Origin: CAYZRY01 sp964481005
GTDB lineage: Bacteria > Bacillota_I > Bacilli_A > RF39 > UBA660
DNA: 64,000 bases
Direction: 5' to 3'
Assembly (NCBI GenBank): GCA_964481005.1
Contig: CAYZRY010000001.1
Span: 1 to 64,000 of the forward strand
Part shown: piece by piece, positions 15,918 to 25,057 of the stretch
How positions within the stretch are numbered: position 1 is the first letter of the stretch
How the letters are laid out: each line of letters starts with the position of its first letter
Program-made: the position numbers and the translations under genes
Notes under the pieces: generated by a model
What the model was told of the DNA's origin: nothing
Seen by the model: only the letters and a program-made list of their open reading frames with translations
Database searches by the model: none

Positions 15918-17051
15918 ATGTTTAGTGAATTAGCTATGGACCAATTGGCCAAAATTAAAGTAATCGGTATTGGTGGTGGCGGAGGAAATGCTGTCAATCG
16001 CATGATTGAATCCGGTGTAAAGGGTGTTGAGTTCATTGTAGCTAACACTGACTTACAGGTTTTGAATAATTCGAAAGCAGAACATAAAATTCAGCTTGGA
16101 TCAAAACTGACAGATGGACTAGGAGCAGGGGCTAAGCCAGAAATTGGTAAAGAAGCTGCACTAGAATCAAAGAAAGATATCGAGGAAGCGCTTGATGGTG
16201 CTGACATGGTCTTTATTACCAGTGGTATGGGTGGAGGAACCGGAAGCGGAGCTGCACCAATTATTGCTGAAATTGCTCAAGGGCTTGGAGCTCTTACCGT
16301 AGCAATCGTTACCAAACCATTTACTTTTGAAGGTAAAAAGAGAATGGCTAACGCTTTGGCAGGTATTGAAGAACTTAGAAAACATGTCGATACATTGATT
16401 GTTATTCCAAATGATAGACTTAGAGAAATCATCGATAAATCAACTCCGATGTTAGATGCTTTCCAAGAAGTAGATAATGTCTTACGTCGTGGTGTTCAGT
16501 CTATTTCAGACTTGATTGCTGTCGTTGGACTTGTCAACCTTGACTTTGCTGACGTAAAAGCAGTTATGGAAAAATCAGGAAATGCTATTATCGGTATCGG
16601 TATTGGAATGGGTGAAGAACGCGCTATCGAAGCGGCTAAACAGGCTGTTTCATCACCACTTCTCGAAACATCAATCGAAGGAGCAACCGATGCTATTGTC
16701 AATGTAACTGGTGGAACAAACTTGACCCTCTTCGAAGCTGAACAAGCTGCTGAAGTAGTAAGAGCTGCAGCTAAAACAGATATCAACACAATCTTTGGAT
16801 CAGTTATCAATGAAAACTTGACCGAAGAAGTAATTGTTACTGTTATCGCTACTGGATTTGATAAAAATAAGGAACGCCCTGAGCCACTTCCTGTTCGTGA
16901 AGAGATGCCTCTTCCAACAAGAAGAAGTGAAGCTCCGGTGGTAAAAGAAGAAATTCCAGTACCAAAACCAGCAGTAGACTATGGTGATGATGAGGAAGAC
17001 GAAGATAACGATTTGATACTTCCATCATTTCTAAGAGATAGAAACTATTAA
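15918..17051 (+). CDS. ftsZ: Cell division protein FtsZ
   Basis: 377-residue tubulin-like GTPase that forms the division ring. The N-terminal GTP site starts with VIGIGGGGGNAVNRM (about residues 15-29). The tubulin signature GGGTGSG is at 105-111, and the T7-loop catalytic region follows in LVNLDFADVKAVM (about 206-218). A variable linker rich in Pro and Glu (about 315-360) leads to the conserved C-terminal peptide LILPSFLRDRNY, which binds FtsA and SepF. AGGAGG lies upstream of the ATG. Length and domains are standard. Both membrane tethers (FtsA and SepF) are encoded within 9 kb. Confidence 0.97.
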   Translation: MFSELAMDQLAKIKVIGIGGGGGNAVNRMIESGVKGVEFIVANTDLQVLNNSKAEHKIQLGSKLTDGLGAGAKPEIGKEAALESKKDIEEALDGADMVFITSGMGGGTGSGAAPIIAEIAQGLGALTVAIVTKPFTFEGKKRMANALAGIEELRKHVDTLIVIPNDRLREIIDKSTPMLDAFQEVDNVLRRGVQSISDLIAVVGLVNLDFADVKAVMEKSGNAIIGIGIGMGEERAIEAAKQAVSSPLLETSIEGATDAIVNVTGGTNLTLFEAEQAAEVVRAAAKTDINTIFGSVINENLTEEVIVTVIATGFDKNKERPEPLPVREEMPLPTRRSEAPVVKEEIPVPKPAVDYGDDEEDEDNDLILPSFLRDRNY

Positions 17052-17054
17052 TAT

Positions 17055-17085
17055 AAAAAACATTAGCTAAGCTAATGTTTTTTAA
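17055..17085 (+). terminator. Terminator of the ftsAZ operon
   Basis: Thirteen-base stem AAAAAACATTAGC/GCTAATGTTTTTT with a TAA loop. The A-run makes it potentially bidirectional. Confidence 0.9.
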
Positions 17086-17135
17086 TCATTAACAGTTAAA
17101 TGTATATAAAATAATCTTAATAAAGATTTTTTTCA

Positions 17136-17144
17136 TGTTATAAT
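17136..17144 (+). promoter_or_regulatory. Extended -10 promoter of ftsK
   Basis: TGTTATAAT, 27 bases before the ATG. Confidence 0.6.
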
Positions 17145-17170
17145 ATATAATGTAAGTATATGGAGGATAT

Positions 17171-19402
17171 ATGGCAAGAAGAGGACGTAAGAAAAAATTT
17201 AAATTTGAGTACAGTTTCGAACTTTGGGCTGTCATTTTTATGTTGATGTCAGCTTTAGGTATAGGACTTGGTAGTCCTGTTGGACTTCTTGGTAGAGTAG
17301 CCAAAGCAATTGCTGTATTCTTTTTTGGTTCTTGGAATTTACTATTCATGTTACTATTTTTAAGTTTAGGAATATACATGATTATTAAAAGAGAAATGCC
17401 GAGAATATTTGATAAAAAATTAATTGGAATATATCTATTTATTATTGGTGTTCTAATTTTATCACACAGTTTATACATTAAAAATGACTTTACTATTTCA
17501 ACAGTATTATCTAATAGTTTTAATGATTTAAAGAGTATTATGACAAAGTTAGTCAGAGCTCATGATTATAATCTTATTGGTGGGGGAATGATTGGGGCAC
17601 TATTTGCTGCTGGACTAAATGCTTTGGTCGATTATTCAGCTACTAAAATAATAGCAATAATTATTATTATAATTGGTTTATCAGTCTTCACTGGAGTTTC
17701 TATTTTAGAACTGATTCGAAGTGGTTTCTACAAAGGAAAAGAGCTCTTAGTTCGTGAAACTGATGGTGAAGAAAAAACCGTAATAAAACAAGCTGACCCA
17801 GGTGAAGAAGAAAGCGATGAACCTGTTAAAGTTCCAATTAAAAGTTTGGCTGAGCTAGAAGAGCTAACTGCAGTCAAAGAAGAAAAAGAAGCATTAAATG
17901 CTAGTCGTGAAGTAGAGCTTGTTGGCGATGAAAAAGAAACTAGTAAAGGTAATTACAATTATCAATTACCTCCGTTAACACTTCTGAATAATCCACAAGA
18001 TAAGAATAAAAATGTTATCGATGTCGATAAATATTCTAAAATAATCGAAGAAGTCTTAAGAGAGTTCGGTATCATTGGTAAAGTTGTGGCATATCACATC
18101 GGACCTAGTGTTACCCAGTATGAACTTGAGTTAAAAGCTGGAACTAAGCTTAGTAAACTAGTCAGTATTAATAAAGAAATATCGCTAGCTTTAGCTAAAA
18201 AAGATGTCCGTATCCAGGCCCCAATTCCCGGTAAGAGTACTGTCGGAATCGAAGTTGCTAACGATAAGATTTCACCGGTTTCATTAAAGGAAATTTTAAC
18301 TGATGAACCACGTGATGCCAAAAGCAAGAAATTATTTGTTGCCTTAGGTAAAAACATTATGGGTGAATCACGCTTTACTGAAATTGATAAGACCCCGCAT
18401 TTACTTGTTGCCGGAGCAACTGGTTCAGGAAAAAGTGTTTGTATCAACTCTATTATTGCATCAATTTTAATGAGATCAAAACCAGACGAAGTTAAACTGG
18501 TCATGGTCGATCCTAAGAAAGTTGAACTTAGTATGTACAACGGTATTCCACATTTGTTAATGCCAGTTGTTACCGATCCAAGAAAAGCTAGTGTTGCTCT
18601 TCAAAAGATTGTCCAAGAGATGGAAAATAGATATGTTCTATTTAGTGATAAGAATGTTAAAAATATCAGTGGTTATAATGATTTAATCGACAAAGAAAAT
18701 AAAAAACGCGGTCCAGATGATCAAATATCGAAAATGTATTACATTGTTGTCATTGTCGATGAGTTAGCAGACTTGATGCTTGTTGCAAGCCGTGAAGTTG
18801 AAGACTCAATTATGCGAATTACACAGATGGCTAGAGCAGCTGGTATCCACTTGATTGTTGCTACTCAAAGACCTTCGACTGATGTCATTACAGGTCTAGT
18901 TAAGTCTAATATTCCTTCGCGTATATCATTTGCTGTTTCATCATCGATCGATTCACGTACTATCCTCGATATGGGTGGTGCTGAAAAACTTCTTGGTAAA
19001 GGAGATATGCTATATTTCCCAATGGGAGCTAGCAGTCCAGAGCGTGTTCAAGGAGCCTTTGTTTCTGATGAAGAACTGCAAAGTATAGTCAATCATACTG
19101 TTGCACAGCAGAAGGCTAAATACGATGAAAACTTTATGAATTTAAGTGTTGCTCAGGCCCAAGGAAATGCTGGTGGAGCAGTTTCGACAACCGAAGAAGA
19201 ATACGATGATCCACTTTACAATGAAGCTCTAGATTTTGTTATACAAACACAAAAAGCTAGTGCCTCAGCTCTTCAACGAAGATTTAAAGTTGGTTATAAC
19301 CGAGCAGCTAGAATTATCGATTTGCTCGAAGAAAGAGGAATTGTCGGACCATCTAGTGGTTCAAAACCTCGCGAAGTATTAGTAAAAGAAGACGACAATT
19401 AG
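17171..19402 (+). CDS. ftsK: FtsK/SpoIIIE family DNA translocase
   Basis: 743-residue septal DNA pump that clears chromosome ends from the closing division site. A basic N-terminus (ARRGRKKKFKF) precedes four transmembrane helices within residues 17-185. A charged linker follows to about 285, then the alpha/beta RecA-like motor with Walker A GATGSGKS at 415-422 and Walker B VIVDELADLM. The C-terminal winged-helix gamma domain, which reads KOPS/SRS sequences, is present (about residues 675-735, ASALQRRFKVGYNRAARII). The ribosome site is TGGAGG. It is followed by the ymfF/ymfH pair, the same order as after spoIIIE in B. subtilis. Confidence 0.95.
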   Translation: MARRGRKKKFKFEYSFELWAVIFMLMSALGIGLGSPVGLLGRVAKAIAVFFFGSWNLLFMLLFLSLGIYMIIKREMPRIFDKKLIGIYLFIIGVLILSHSLYIKNDFTISTVLSNSFNDLKSIMTKLVRAHDYNLIGGGMIGALFAAGLNALVDYSATKIIAIIIIIIGLSVFTGVSILELIRSGFYKGKELLVRETDGEEKTVIKQADPGEEESDEPVKVPIKSLAELEELTAVKEEKEALNASREVELVGDEKETSKGNYNYQLPPLTLLNNPQDKNKNVIDVDKYSKIIEEVLREFGIIGKVVAYHIGPSVTQYELELKAGTKLSKLVSINKEISLALAKKDVRIQAPIPGKSTVGIEVANDKISPVSLKEILTDEPRDAKSKKLFVALGKNIMGESRFTEIDKTPHLLVAGATGSGKSVCINSIIASILMRSKPDEVKLVMVDPKKVELSMYNGIPHLLMPVVTDPRKASVALQKIVQEMENRYVLFSDKNVKNISGYNDLIDKENKKRGPDDQISKMYYIVVIVDELADLMLVASREVEDSIMRITQMARAAGIHLIVATQRPSTDVITGLVKSNIPSRISFAVSSSIDSRTILDMGGAEKLLGKGDMLYFPMGASSPERVQGAFVSDEELQSIVNHTVAQQKAKYDENFMNLSVAQAQGNAGGAVSTTEEEYDDPLYNEALDFVIQTQKASASALQRRFKVGYNRAARIIDLLEERGIVGPSSGSKPREVLVKEDDN

Positions 19403-19424
19403 AGAAATCTAATTGTCTGTTTTT
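19394..19424 (+). terminator. Hairpin between ftsK and the M16 gene
   Basis: Ten-base stem GACAATTAGA/TCTAATTGTC with a GAAA tetraloop and TGTTTTT tail. The next gene starts only 12 bases later, so it may act as an attenuator rather than a full stop. Confidence 0.72.
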
Positions 19425-19435
19425 AAAGGAGAAGA

Positions 19436-20683
19436 ATGAATTACACAAAAGAAGAATACAAAAATTATACCCTTCACATATACCAAACTAAAAAGTTTAA
19501 AAAAGTAGATATAAGTCTATTTCTAAGTAATAATATAAAAGGAAAAGCAAGCTACCGATCACTACTTAATAATGTACTTGGTCAAAGTAGTAAAAAATAT
19601 GATACTAAAAGAAAATTAGCAATAGCTCTCGAAGACAATTATAATCCAATAATTGATTTTAGTAGTGAGCGTTTAGCAAATGTCTATTTAAGCAGATTTA
19701 ATATTTCTTATTATAATAAAGAATATATTGGCGAAGATCTTCAAGAAGAAATTAGTAAAATGCTTTATGAACTTGTCTATAATCCTAATGTAAATGATGA
19801 ATCTTTCGAAGAAAACAGTTTTAAAATTGCTAAGGAAAAATACTTAGAATTTTATAAAATAAAGAAAGAAAATAATCATGAAATAGCTAGTGATGAATTC
19901 TACAAGTTGTTTGATAAAGAGGGACCACTTGCTGAAAATCCATTAGGTGAGTTAGATATTTTAAATGAAATTAATGCAAGTAGTTTGTATCAATATTACA
20001 AACAGTTTATTGCAAACAGTAAAGTAGATATCTTTGTAGTTGGCGATGTCGATATTGATGTTACTAAAAAAATAATTGCAAATTATTTTGATAATATTCC
20101 AAGTGTTAAGTCGTTTGAATTTGCTTTGCTTGAAAGAAGTAAAAAAGATCTTAACGAAGTTATTAGTGAGAAAGATAGTCTTCAAAATATTTCAATTGTG
20201 GCCTATGAGTTTAAAGGTTTAAACAGTTATGAAAATCAAATAGTTTTAAAACTATACAACGCAATCTTTGGTGGGGAAGTTTTTTCAAGACTATTTAACA
20301 TTGTCAGGGAGAAGCATTCACTTTGTTATTCAATTGGATCTAGATCATCATCATTTGATAACTACATGATGGTAATGACTAGTTATTCTAAAGAAAACTA
20401 CGATAAAACGATTAATTTAATCGAAGAGATAAAAAAATCGATGAGTCAATCGATAACTGATGAGGAACTAACAAATGCTAAAGCAACGCTTTTAGCAGAT
20501 TTAAAGAAAGTCTTTAATAACAGTAACTTACTTGCTAAAACTAAGTATTATGAATTATATTTTAATATTTATCCACTTGATGAGTATGAAAACTTAGTTG
20601 ATAAAGTTAGGCGCGAAGATATCTTAGCTTTAAGCGATAAGATTGTTCTAGATACAATATATACACTAGGAGGTAAGTCATGA
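19436..20683 (+). CDS. ymfF: M16-family peptidase-like protein lacking the zinc site (YmfF type)
   Basis: 415 residues, homologous to M16 insulinase-like proteins. It lacks the HxxEH zinc motif in the expected N-terminal region, so it should be the non-catalytic partner of the next gene, as is known for paired bacterial M16 proteins. Conserved structural segments include a GGEVFSRLFNIVREKHSLCYSI-like stretch near residues 279-300, the substrate-binding GxxxxRLF region. In B. subtilis the ymfF-ymfH pair follows spoIIIE and has been linked by name to EF-P modification; that function is not shown here. AAAGGAG precedes the ATG. It overlaps ymfH by four bases (ATGA). Confidence 0.82.
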   Translation: MNYTKEEYKNYTLHIYQTKKFKKVDISLFLSNNIKGKASYRSLLNNVLGQSSKKYDTKRKLAIALEDNYNPIIDFSSERLANVYLSRFNISYYNKEYIGEDLQEEISKMLYELVYNPNVNDESFEENSFKIAKEKYLEFYKIKKENNHEIASDEFYKLFDKEGPLAENPLGELDILNEINASSLYQYYKQFIANSKVDIFVVGDVDIDVTKKIIANYFDNIPSVKSFEFALLERSKKDLNEVISEKDSLQNISIVAYEFKGLNSYENQIVLKLYNAIFGGEVFSRLFNIVREKHSLCYSIGSRSSSFDNYMMVMTSYSKENYDKTINLIEEIKKSMSQSITDEELTNAKATLLADLKKVFNNSNLLAKTKYYELYFNIYPLDEYENLVDKVRREDILALSDKIVLDTIYTLGGKS

Positions 20684-21924
20684 AAAAAGTAAGTTTAGTT
20701 AATAGAGAAGTATACTGTAAAACTTTGACCAATGGGCTTGAGGTATTACTTTTTCCAAGTCATGACTTAGATGATTATTACATTAGTTATTTCACTAAGT
20801 ATGGGGGAGTAGACTTGAGCTTTTATGATAAAGATGGAAAGCTGTTAAATACTAATCCTGGGATTGCTCACTTTTTAGAACATAAACTATTTGAAAGTGA
20901 AGGACCAGGGCCATTTGAATTCTTTGCTCAAAGTGGTAGTGATGTAAATGCATATACTGACTATCGTCAGACGGCTTATATCCTCTCTGGCAATAGAGAT
21001 TTTCTTAAAAATTTAGATTATGTTTTAGACTACGTCAATACAATTAATTTAACTGAAGAAAATGTCGAAAAAGAAAAGGGCATCATTGCCGAAGAGTTAA
21101 AGATGTACGAGGATATGCCAGAGTGGCAAATAGATGAAGCTCAGACGAAGATGATATTTTCTAAAAGTAATATGCTCCATGATGTCGGTGGAAAAGTTAG
21201 TGACATTATGAAAATTACCAAAGATGAACTGACTAAATGCTATGAAATATTTTATCAACCATCGAATATGAAACTTATCATAAGTGGTAATATCGATGTC
21301 GATGATACATTTAAGCTGATTGAAAACCACCAAAAATCAAATTCTAAAGTGAATAACTTTGAAATTAAAAGAGTTGATCCAGTCGAACCACTTCCAGTTG
21401 CCGAGAAAGAAAAGAGCATAACTATTAAGGACATTCAAAATCCGCGCATGTATTATGTTTTCAAGTTTGATGGTCTTGATAATAGTCATAAAAATAATAT
21501 GATTGCTCGTATGTTTAACAATTGCTTATTTGGTCGCAGTTCAGCTTTTGTCGAAGATGAAGAAGGAAAAAGTTTCACCTATTTTTATTCGGGAACTACT
21601 TATGCATCAGGCTATTATCTTTTTGAACTGGTGGCTAATCCAAAAGATATCAAATCCTTTATAGATAAAGCAAATAGGGTAATTAAAGAAACAGTCATCG
21701 ATGAAGAAATGTTATCTCGGGCTAAAAAAATAGAGAAGTCTTTGACCCTAAGAACATATGAAACTAACGAAGCACTTTGCCGCGTTTTATCATATGAACT
21801 TATCGATAATGAACTATTACTTGATCCACTTTCATTGATCGATTCAATTACATTGGAAGATTTAGAAGACTTTAGAAATAAGATAAATCTTGATAATTAT
21901 TCATTACTTAAAGTTAATTACTAG
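20680..21924 (+). CDS. ymfH: M16-family zinc metallopeptidase (YmfH type)
   Basis: 414-residue zinc peptidase, the catalytic partner of the preceding gene. The inverted zinc motif HFLEH is at residues 64-68 (H64, E67, H68), with the distal Glu expected in the ENVEKEKGIIAEEL segment (about residues 127-140). The second, inactive M16 half follows. Together with YmfF it would form a heterodimer enclosing a peptide chamber. No signal peptide, so cytoplasmic. The start overlaps the stop of ymfF (ATGA), with AGGAGG upstream. Substrate unknown. Confidence 0.86.
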   Translation: MKKVSLVNREVYCKTLTNGLEVLLFPSHDLDDYYISYFTKYGGVDLSFYDKDGKLLNTNPGIAHFLEHKLFESEGPGPFEFFAQSGSDVNAYTDYRQTAYILSGNRDFLKNLDYVLDYVNTINLTEENVEKEKGIIAEELKMYEDMPEWQIDEAQTKMIFSKSNMLHDVGGKVSDIMKITKDELTKCYEIFYQPSNMKLIISGNIDVDDTFKLIENHQKSNSKVNNFEIKRVDPVEPLPVAEKEKSITIKDIQNPRMYYVFKFDGLDNSHKNNMIARMFNNCLFGRSSAFVEDEEGKSFTYFYSGTTYASGYYLFELVANPKDIKSFIDKANRVIKETVIDEEMLSRAKKIEKSLTLRTYETNEALCRVLSYELIDNELLLDPLSLIDSITLEDLEDFRNKINLDNYSLLKVNY

Positions 21925-21950
21925 AAAATGCTCTAAAAAGAGCGTTTTTT
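21925..21950 (+). terminator. Terminator after ymfH
   Basis: Stem AAAATGCTCT/AGAGCGTTTT (one G-T pair), AAAA loop, T-run. Confidence 0.85.
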
Positions 21951-21970
21951 ATTTTATTTTTATTATTATA

Positions 21971-21979
21971 TGCTATAAT
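21971..21979 (+). promoter_or_regulatory. Extended -10 promoter of the HerA-like gene
   Basis: TGCTATAAT, 24 bases before the ATG; no -35 apparent in the AT-rich upstream sequence. Confidence 0.65.
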
Positions 21980-22003
21980 TTTATATAGAATAGGGTTGAT
22001 AGT

Positions 22004-23773
22004 ATGATAGGTAAAATATTAAATATTGATGGTGATCACGTAACAATTAAATTAGCTATTGATATTACGGCACAGACTAACTTAGTCGGTGTCCATGTTG
22101 TCTTTGAAGATGGCAATGTAAAAATAGTCGGAGAGATTGTTTCGATTTCTAAAGAGACAGCGGTAATAGCCATTGCTGGAGAAATAAAGGATACATATTT
22201 TGTTCCTGGTTCTTCGTCTAAACCATCATTTAAGTCTACATGTAGAGTCATTATTATGAATGAATTGGCTCTTATTTTAGGAGATCAAAAAATTACCGAT
22301 ACTACCCGTACATACTTTGGTAAATCAACCATTTATAAAAACTATCAAATTAATGTTGAAATAGATAAATTCTTTTCTAATCACTTTGCTATTTTAGGTA
22401 ACACTGGTTCAGGAAAGAGTCACACTACAGCTAGAATATTCCAAAATGTTTTCAGTAGTAGTGAATATCTGCCTATTAATTCGAAGATTATTATCTTTGA
22501 TGCTTTCGGGGAGTATGTTGATGCTTTTTCTAATGTTTCAGCTATATCACCGATGCTAAATACGAAAATTTATACAACTAATATTTTAGATGGATCTCAT
22601 GAATTACTGAGAATACCAACTTGGTTTTTAGGAGTAGACGATGTCGCCTTACTACTTGGAGCAACTGATCATAGTCAGCTATCAATTATTGAAAAGACTT
22701 TGAAGCTTGCCCCAATTTTTAAAGGAACTGAGGAATCGGTTATTAGAAATCGTAATGACATTATCGCTAGAGCGTTACTAGATATTTTAAGAAGTGGTAA
22801 TGACTCAGCTAAAATAAGAGACCAACTTACAGCTATTTTAACTAGTTATAACACACCACAATTAAACCTTGATGCAACTGTCTATCAACCAGGTTATTCA
22901 AGACCGCTAAAGCAGTGTATCTTTGTTGATAAGACTGGTAAGATGATGGATATGGAACTAGTTGTATCGTTCATTCAAACGTTTGTTGTCGAAGGACTCG
23001 AAATACCTGATCCAGACGGAACGATAGCGTACAGTTTGAAAGATCTTGAAAAAGCCTTAGACTTCGCTATGATCTCTGAAGGTGTTCTAAAAAGTGATAA
23101 AGTCTTCGATTATGCTAACATTTTAAGTGTAAGACTGCATTCACTTATCAACTCAACCGCATCTACTTACTTTGATTATGATAAGTACATTTCAAAAGAT
23201 GAATACATGAAAAAGTTCTTTTTAACCGCTGATGGTAAACCATCTCAGATTGTCGATATCAACATCAACTATGTCAATGACCGTTTAGCTAAGAGTATCG
23301 CTAAGATAATCTCAAAAATGTTCTTTGACAAAGCAACTGATTCAAGTATGCGCGGAACTGAACCAATTCACATTATTATCGAGGAGGCTCACCGTTATGT
23401 TCAAAACGATAACGATGCATTCTTACTCGGTTACAATATCTTTGACCGTATCACTAAAGAGGGTCGTAAATATGGAATTATCTTGGGACTTATTACCCAG
23501 CGACCTAGTGAACTTAGTGAAACAAGTATTTCTCAGTGTTCTAACTTTGTCATTCTAAGAACACTCCATCCGAAGGATTTAACCTTCATTAGAGAGATGG
23601 TACCAAATATTACCGAAGAGGGGACAACTCAACTTAAGAATCTTCAACCAGGAACAGCTCTAGTCTTTGGAAGTGCTTTCCCAATCTCTCTAAATATAGC
23701 CTTTGATAAACCAGTACCAGAACCTAACAGTAGTAATAGTGAGGTTGGTAAGATATGGTTCAATCAAAAATAG
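22004..23773 (+). CDS. HerA-like DNA helicase/translocase (DUF87)
   Basis: 589-residue hexameric-type ATPase. An N-terminal beta-rich HAS-barrel-like domain (residues 1-95) precedes the RecA-like core with Walker A GNTGSGKS at 132-139 and Walker B HIIIEEAHRYV (about 461-471), followed by the QRPSELS sensor motif typical of HerA. HerA works with the nuclease NurA in DNA end resection in archaea, and related bacterial proteins occur in defence or repair. No NurA-like gene is adjacent. It sits between the division genes ymfH and sepF but has its own promoter. Family is firm, role open. Confidence 0.87.
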   Translation: MIGKILNIDGDHVTIKLAIDITAQTNLVGVHVVFEDGNVKIVGEIVSISKETAVIAIAGEIKDTYFVPGSSSKPSFKSTCRVIIMNELALILGDQKITDTTRTYFGKSTIYKNYQINVEIDKFFSNHFAILGNTGSGKSHTTARIFQNVFSSSEYLPINSKIIIFDAFGEYVDAFSNVSAISPMLNTKIYTTNILDGSHELLRIPTWFLGVDDVALLLGATDHSQLSIIEKTLKLAPIFKGTEESVIRNRNDIIARALLDILRSGNDSAKIRDQLTAILTSYNTPQLNLDATVYQPGYSRPLKQCIFVDKTGKMMDMELVVSFIQTFVVEGLEIPDPDGTIAYSLKDLEKALDFAMISEGVLKSDKVFDYANILSVRLHSLINSTASTYFDYDKYISKDEYMKKFFLTADGKPSQIVDININYVNDRLAKSIAKIISKMFFDKATDSSMRGTEPIHIIIEEAHRYVQNDNDAFLLGYNIFDRITKEGRKYGIILGLITQRPSELSETSISQCSNFVILRTLHPKDLTFIREMVPNITEEGTTQLKNLQPGTALVFGSAFPISLNIAFDKPVPEPNSSNSEVGKIWFNQK

Positions 23774-23776
23774 TCT

Positions 23777-23805
23777 TTGCAAGCATAAAATAACTATGGT
23801 ATAAT
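23777..23805 (+). promoter_or_regulatory. sepF promoter
   Basis: -35 TTGCAA (23777-23782), 17-base spacer, -10 TATAAT (23800-23805) with an upstream TG extension. One of the best promoters in the window. Confidence 0.8.
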
Positions 23806-23830
23806 TTTCATATACGATATCGGAGGAAAT

Positions 23831-24226
23831 ATGGCATTTAACAAATTGAAAAAAATTATGGGTGTTGAACCCACAGATGTCGAAATGGACGAAGAATTTG
23901 ATGATGATCAAGTAGAATACAGTTCAGAAGGATCTAATAAAATGATTCTGGTTGAACCACGTGCTTATTCAGAATCACAACAGATAGCAGATCACTTAAA
24001 AAGAAAGAGTGCCGTTGTGGTTAATCTTAAGAGAGTAACACCAGATCAAGCTAAGCGAATAGTTGACTTCCTAAGTGGAACACTATATGCAATTGGAGGA
24101 GAAATCCAAAAGCTTGGTGGCGGTATTTTCCTATGCACACCTAGAAATGTCAACGTCGAAGGATCAATTACTGAAGAAGCATCTAAATCAAGTAAAAAAG
24201 TCGAAGACGACGATTTTAATTTCTAA
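23831..24226 (+). CDS. sepF: Cell division protein SepF
   Basis: 131 residues. The N-terminus MAFNKLKKIMGVEP is an amphipathic membrane-binding helix, followed by an acidic linker (DEEFDDDQVEY). The globular SepF domain (about residues 40-115) carries the conserved VEPRAYSESQQIADHLK, VVVNLKRVTPDQAKRIVDFLSG and GGGIFLCTP segments. SepF bundles FtsZ filaments and tethers them to the membrane, binding the FtsZ C-terminal peptide. It lies 21 bases upstream of the divIVA-like gene. GGAGG lies upstream of the ATG. Confidence 0.95.
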   Translation: MAFNKLKKIMGVEPTDVEMDEEFDDDQVEYSSEGSNKMILVEPRAYSESQQIADHLKRKSAVVVNLKRVTPDQAKRIVDFLSGTLYAIGGEIQKLGGGIFLCTPRNVNVEGSITEEASKSSKKVEDDDFNF

Positions 24227-24247
24227 TAATATCTATGAGGTGATAAC

Positions 24248-24679
24248 ATGGAAAGGTTTTCCCGTGAAGAAAACGGTTACAATAAACAAGAAGTAAACAA
24301 GTTTGTCGACGATGTTATCGCTCAGACAGAATCTATTGTAACTAGAGTAAAACGTCAACAAAATGAAATAAATAATCTAAACAAAGAGTTAGAGGTATAC
24401 AGAGGTCTTGAAAAGACTTTGAATTCATCTTTATTAAAAGCTGAAGAAGCTTCGAATAGCATTAGAAAAAATGCCCTAGATGAAGCTAAGATAATTGTTG
24501 ATGATGCCAAGGGTAATGCTTCTCGCATAGTTAATGATGCCTTAATAAGAGCTGAAAAAATTGAAATTAAAGCAGACACCCTAGAACGAAACATAATTGT
24601 CTTTAAGAGAAAATTAAAACTGATTGTCGATCAACAACAATCAGTCATCGAAGATATTGAAGAATTAGACTTAAAATAG
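24248..24679 (+). CDS. divIVA: DivIVA domain protein
   Basis: 143 residues. The N-terminal DivIVA motif is visible as FSREENGYNKQEVNKFVDDV (residues 4-23), then a long coiled coil from about residue 30 to the end. It is shorter than B. subtilis DivIVA and has only the core. DivIVA-type proteins sense negative membrane curvature and organise the septum or poles; GpsB-like roles are an alternative for such short proteins. The sepF-divIVA order is common in Firmicutes. The ribosome site is GAGGTG, five bases before the ATG. Confidence 0.86.
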   Translation: MERFSREENGYNKQEVNKFVDDVIAQTESIVTRVKRQQNEINNLNKELEVYRGLEKTLNSSLLKAEEASNSIRKNALDEAKIIVDDAKGNASRIVNDALIRAEKIEIKADTLERNIIVFKRKLKLIVDQQQSVIEDIEELDLK

Positions 24680-24700
24680 ATAGAAATATCTATTTTTTTT
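24673..24700 (+). terminator. Terminator after divIVA
   Basis: Stem AAAATAGATA/TATCTATTTT with a GAAA loop, overlapping the stop codon, followed by T-run. Confidence 0.87.
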
Positions 24701-24703
24701 ATA

Positions 24704-24733
24704 AGAAAAAAGATATCTAATTAGATATCTTTT
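24704..24733 (-). terminator. Terminator of rpmB (minus strand)
   Basis: Palindrome AAAAGATATCTAA/TTAGATATCTTTT just past the rpmB stop, with a T-run on the minus strand. Confidence 0.78.
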
Positions 24734-24906
24734 ACTTTACTTGCTTTTTTAGCTGTTCTTAATTCTTTATTTGAAACTCTAACTTTTTCTCCGTTATCTA
24801 GTCTTACTACTTGTAAGTTTAGTCCCTGTTTCTTTCTAGTTGCATTTAGTGCATGTGAACGTGTATTTTTAAAATTAGGTTTTCTACTTGTTACATTAAC
24901 TGCCAT
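24721..24906 (-). CDS. rpmB: 50S ribosomal protein L28
   Basis: 61-residue basic protein. It aligns with L28 through SRKPNFKNTRSHALNATRKK (the GNxxSHAxNxxKR motif) and LNLQVVRL, followed by KVRVSNKELRTAKK. It lacks the CxxC zinc ribbon found in some L28 proteins. The start is the ATG at 24906, giving MAVNVTSRK, because GGGAGGA sits just upstream; a longer frame would place the ribosome site inside the gene. It is a stand-alone gene on the lagging-strand side, as rpmB often is. Confidence 0.93.
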   Translation of the reverse strand: MAVNVTSRKPNFKNTRSHALNATRKKQGLNLQVVRLDNGEKVRVSNKELRTAKKASKVKDI

Positions 24907-24938
24907 TTGGTCCTCCCTCATTTGTTTCTCGCTTTATA

Positions 24939-24967
24939 ACTTTATCACAGAGCTTAGTTTTAGTCAA
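24939..24967 (-). promoter_or_regulatory. Possible rpmB promoter
   Basis: On the minus strand TTGACT (24967-24962) and TAAAGT (24944-24939) are separated by 17 bases. The -10 matches poorly, so this is tentative. Confidence 0.4.
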
Positions 24968-24999
24968 GTCAAAGAAAAGAGTTAGCTCAATTATTTTCT

Positions 25000-25028
25000 T
25001 TGACTTTCAATAGTATATATAGTATAAT
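25000..25028 (+). promoter_or_regulatory. Promoter of the 116-residue hypothetical gene
   Basis: -35 TTGACT (25000-25005), 17-base spacer, -10 TATAAT (25023-25028): close to the sigma-A consensus. Confidence 0.82.
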
Positions 25029-25057
25029 GTACGAGCTTTGCAAAGGAGGGCAAAAAA

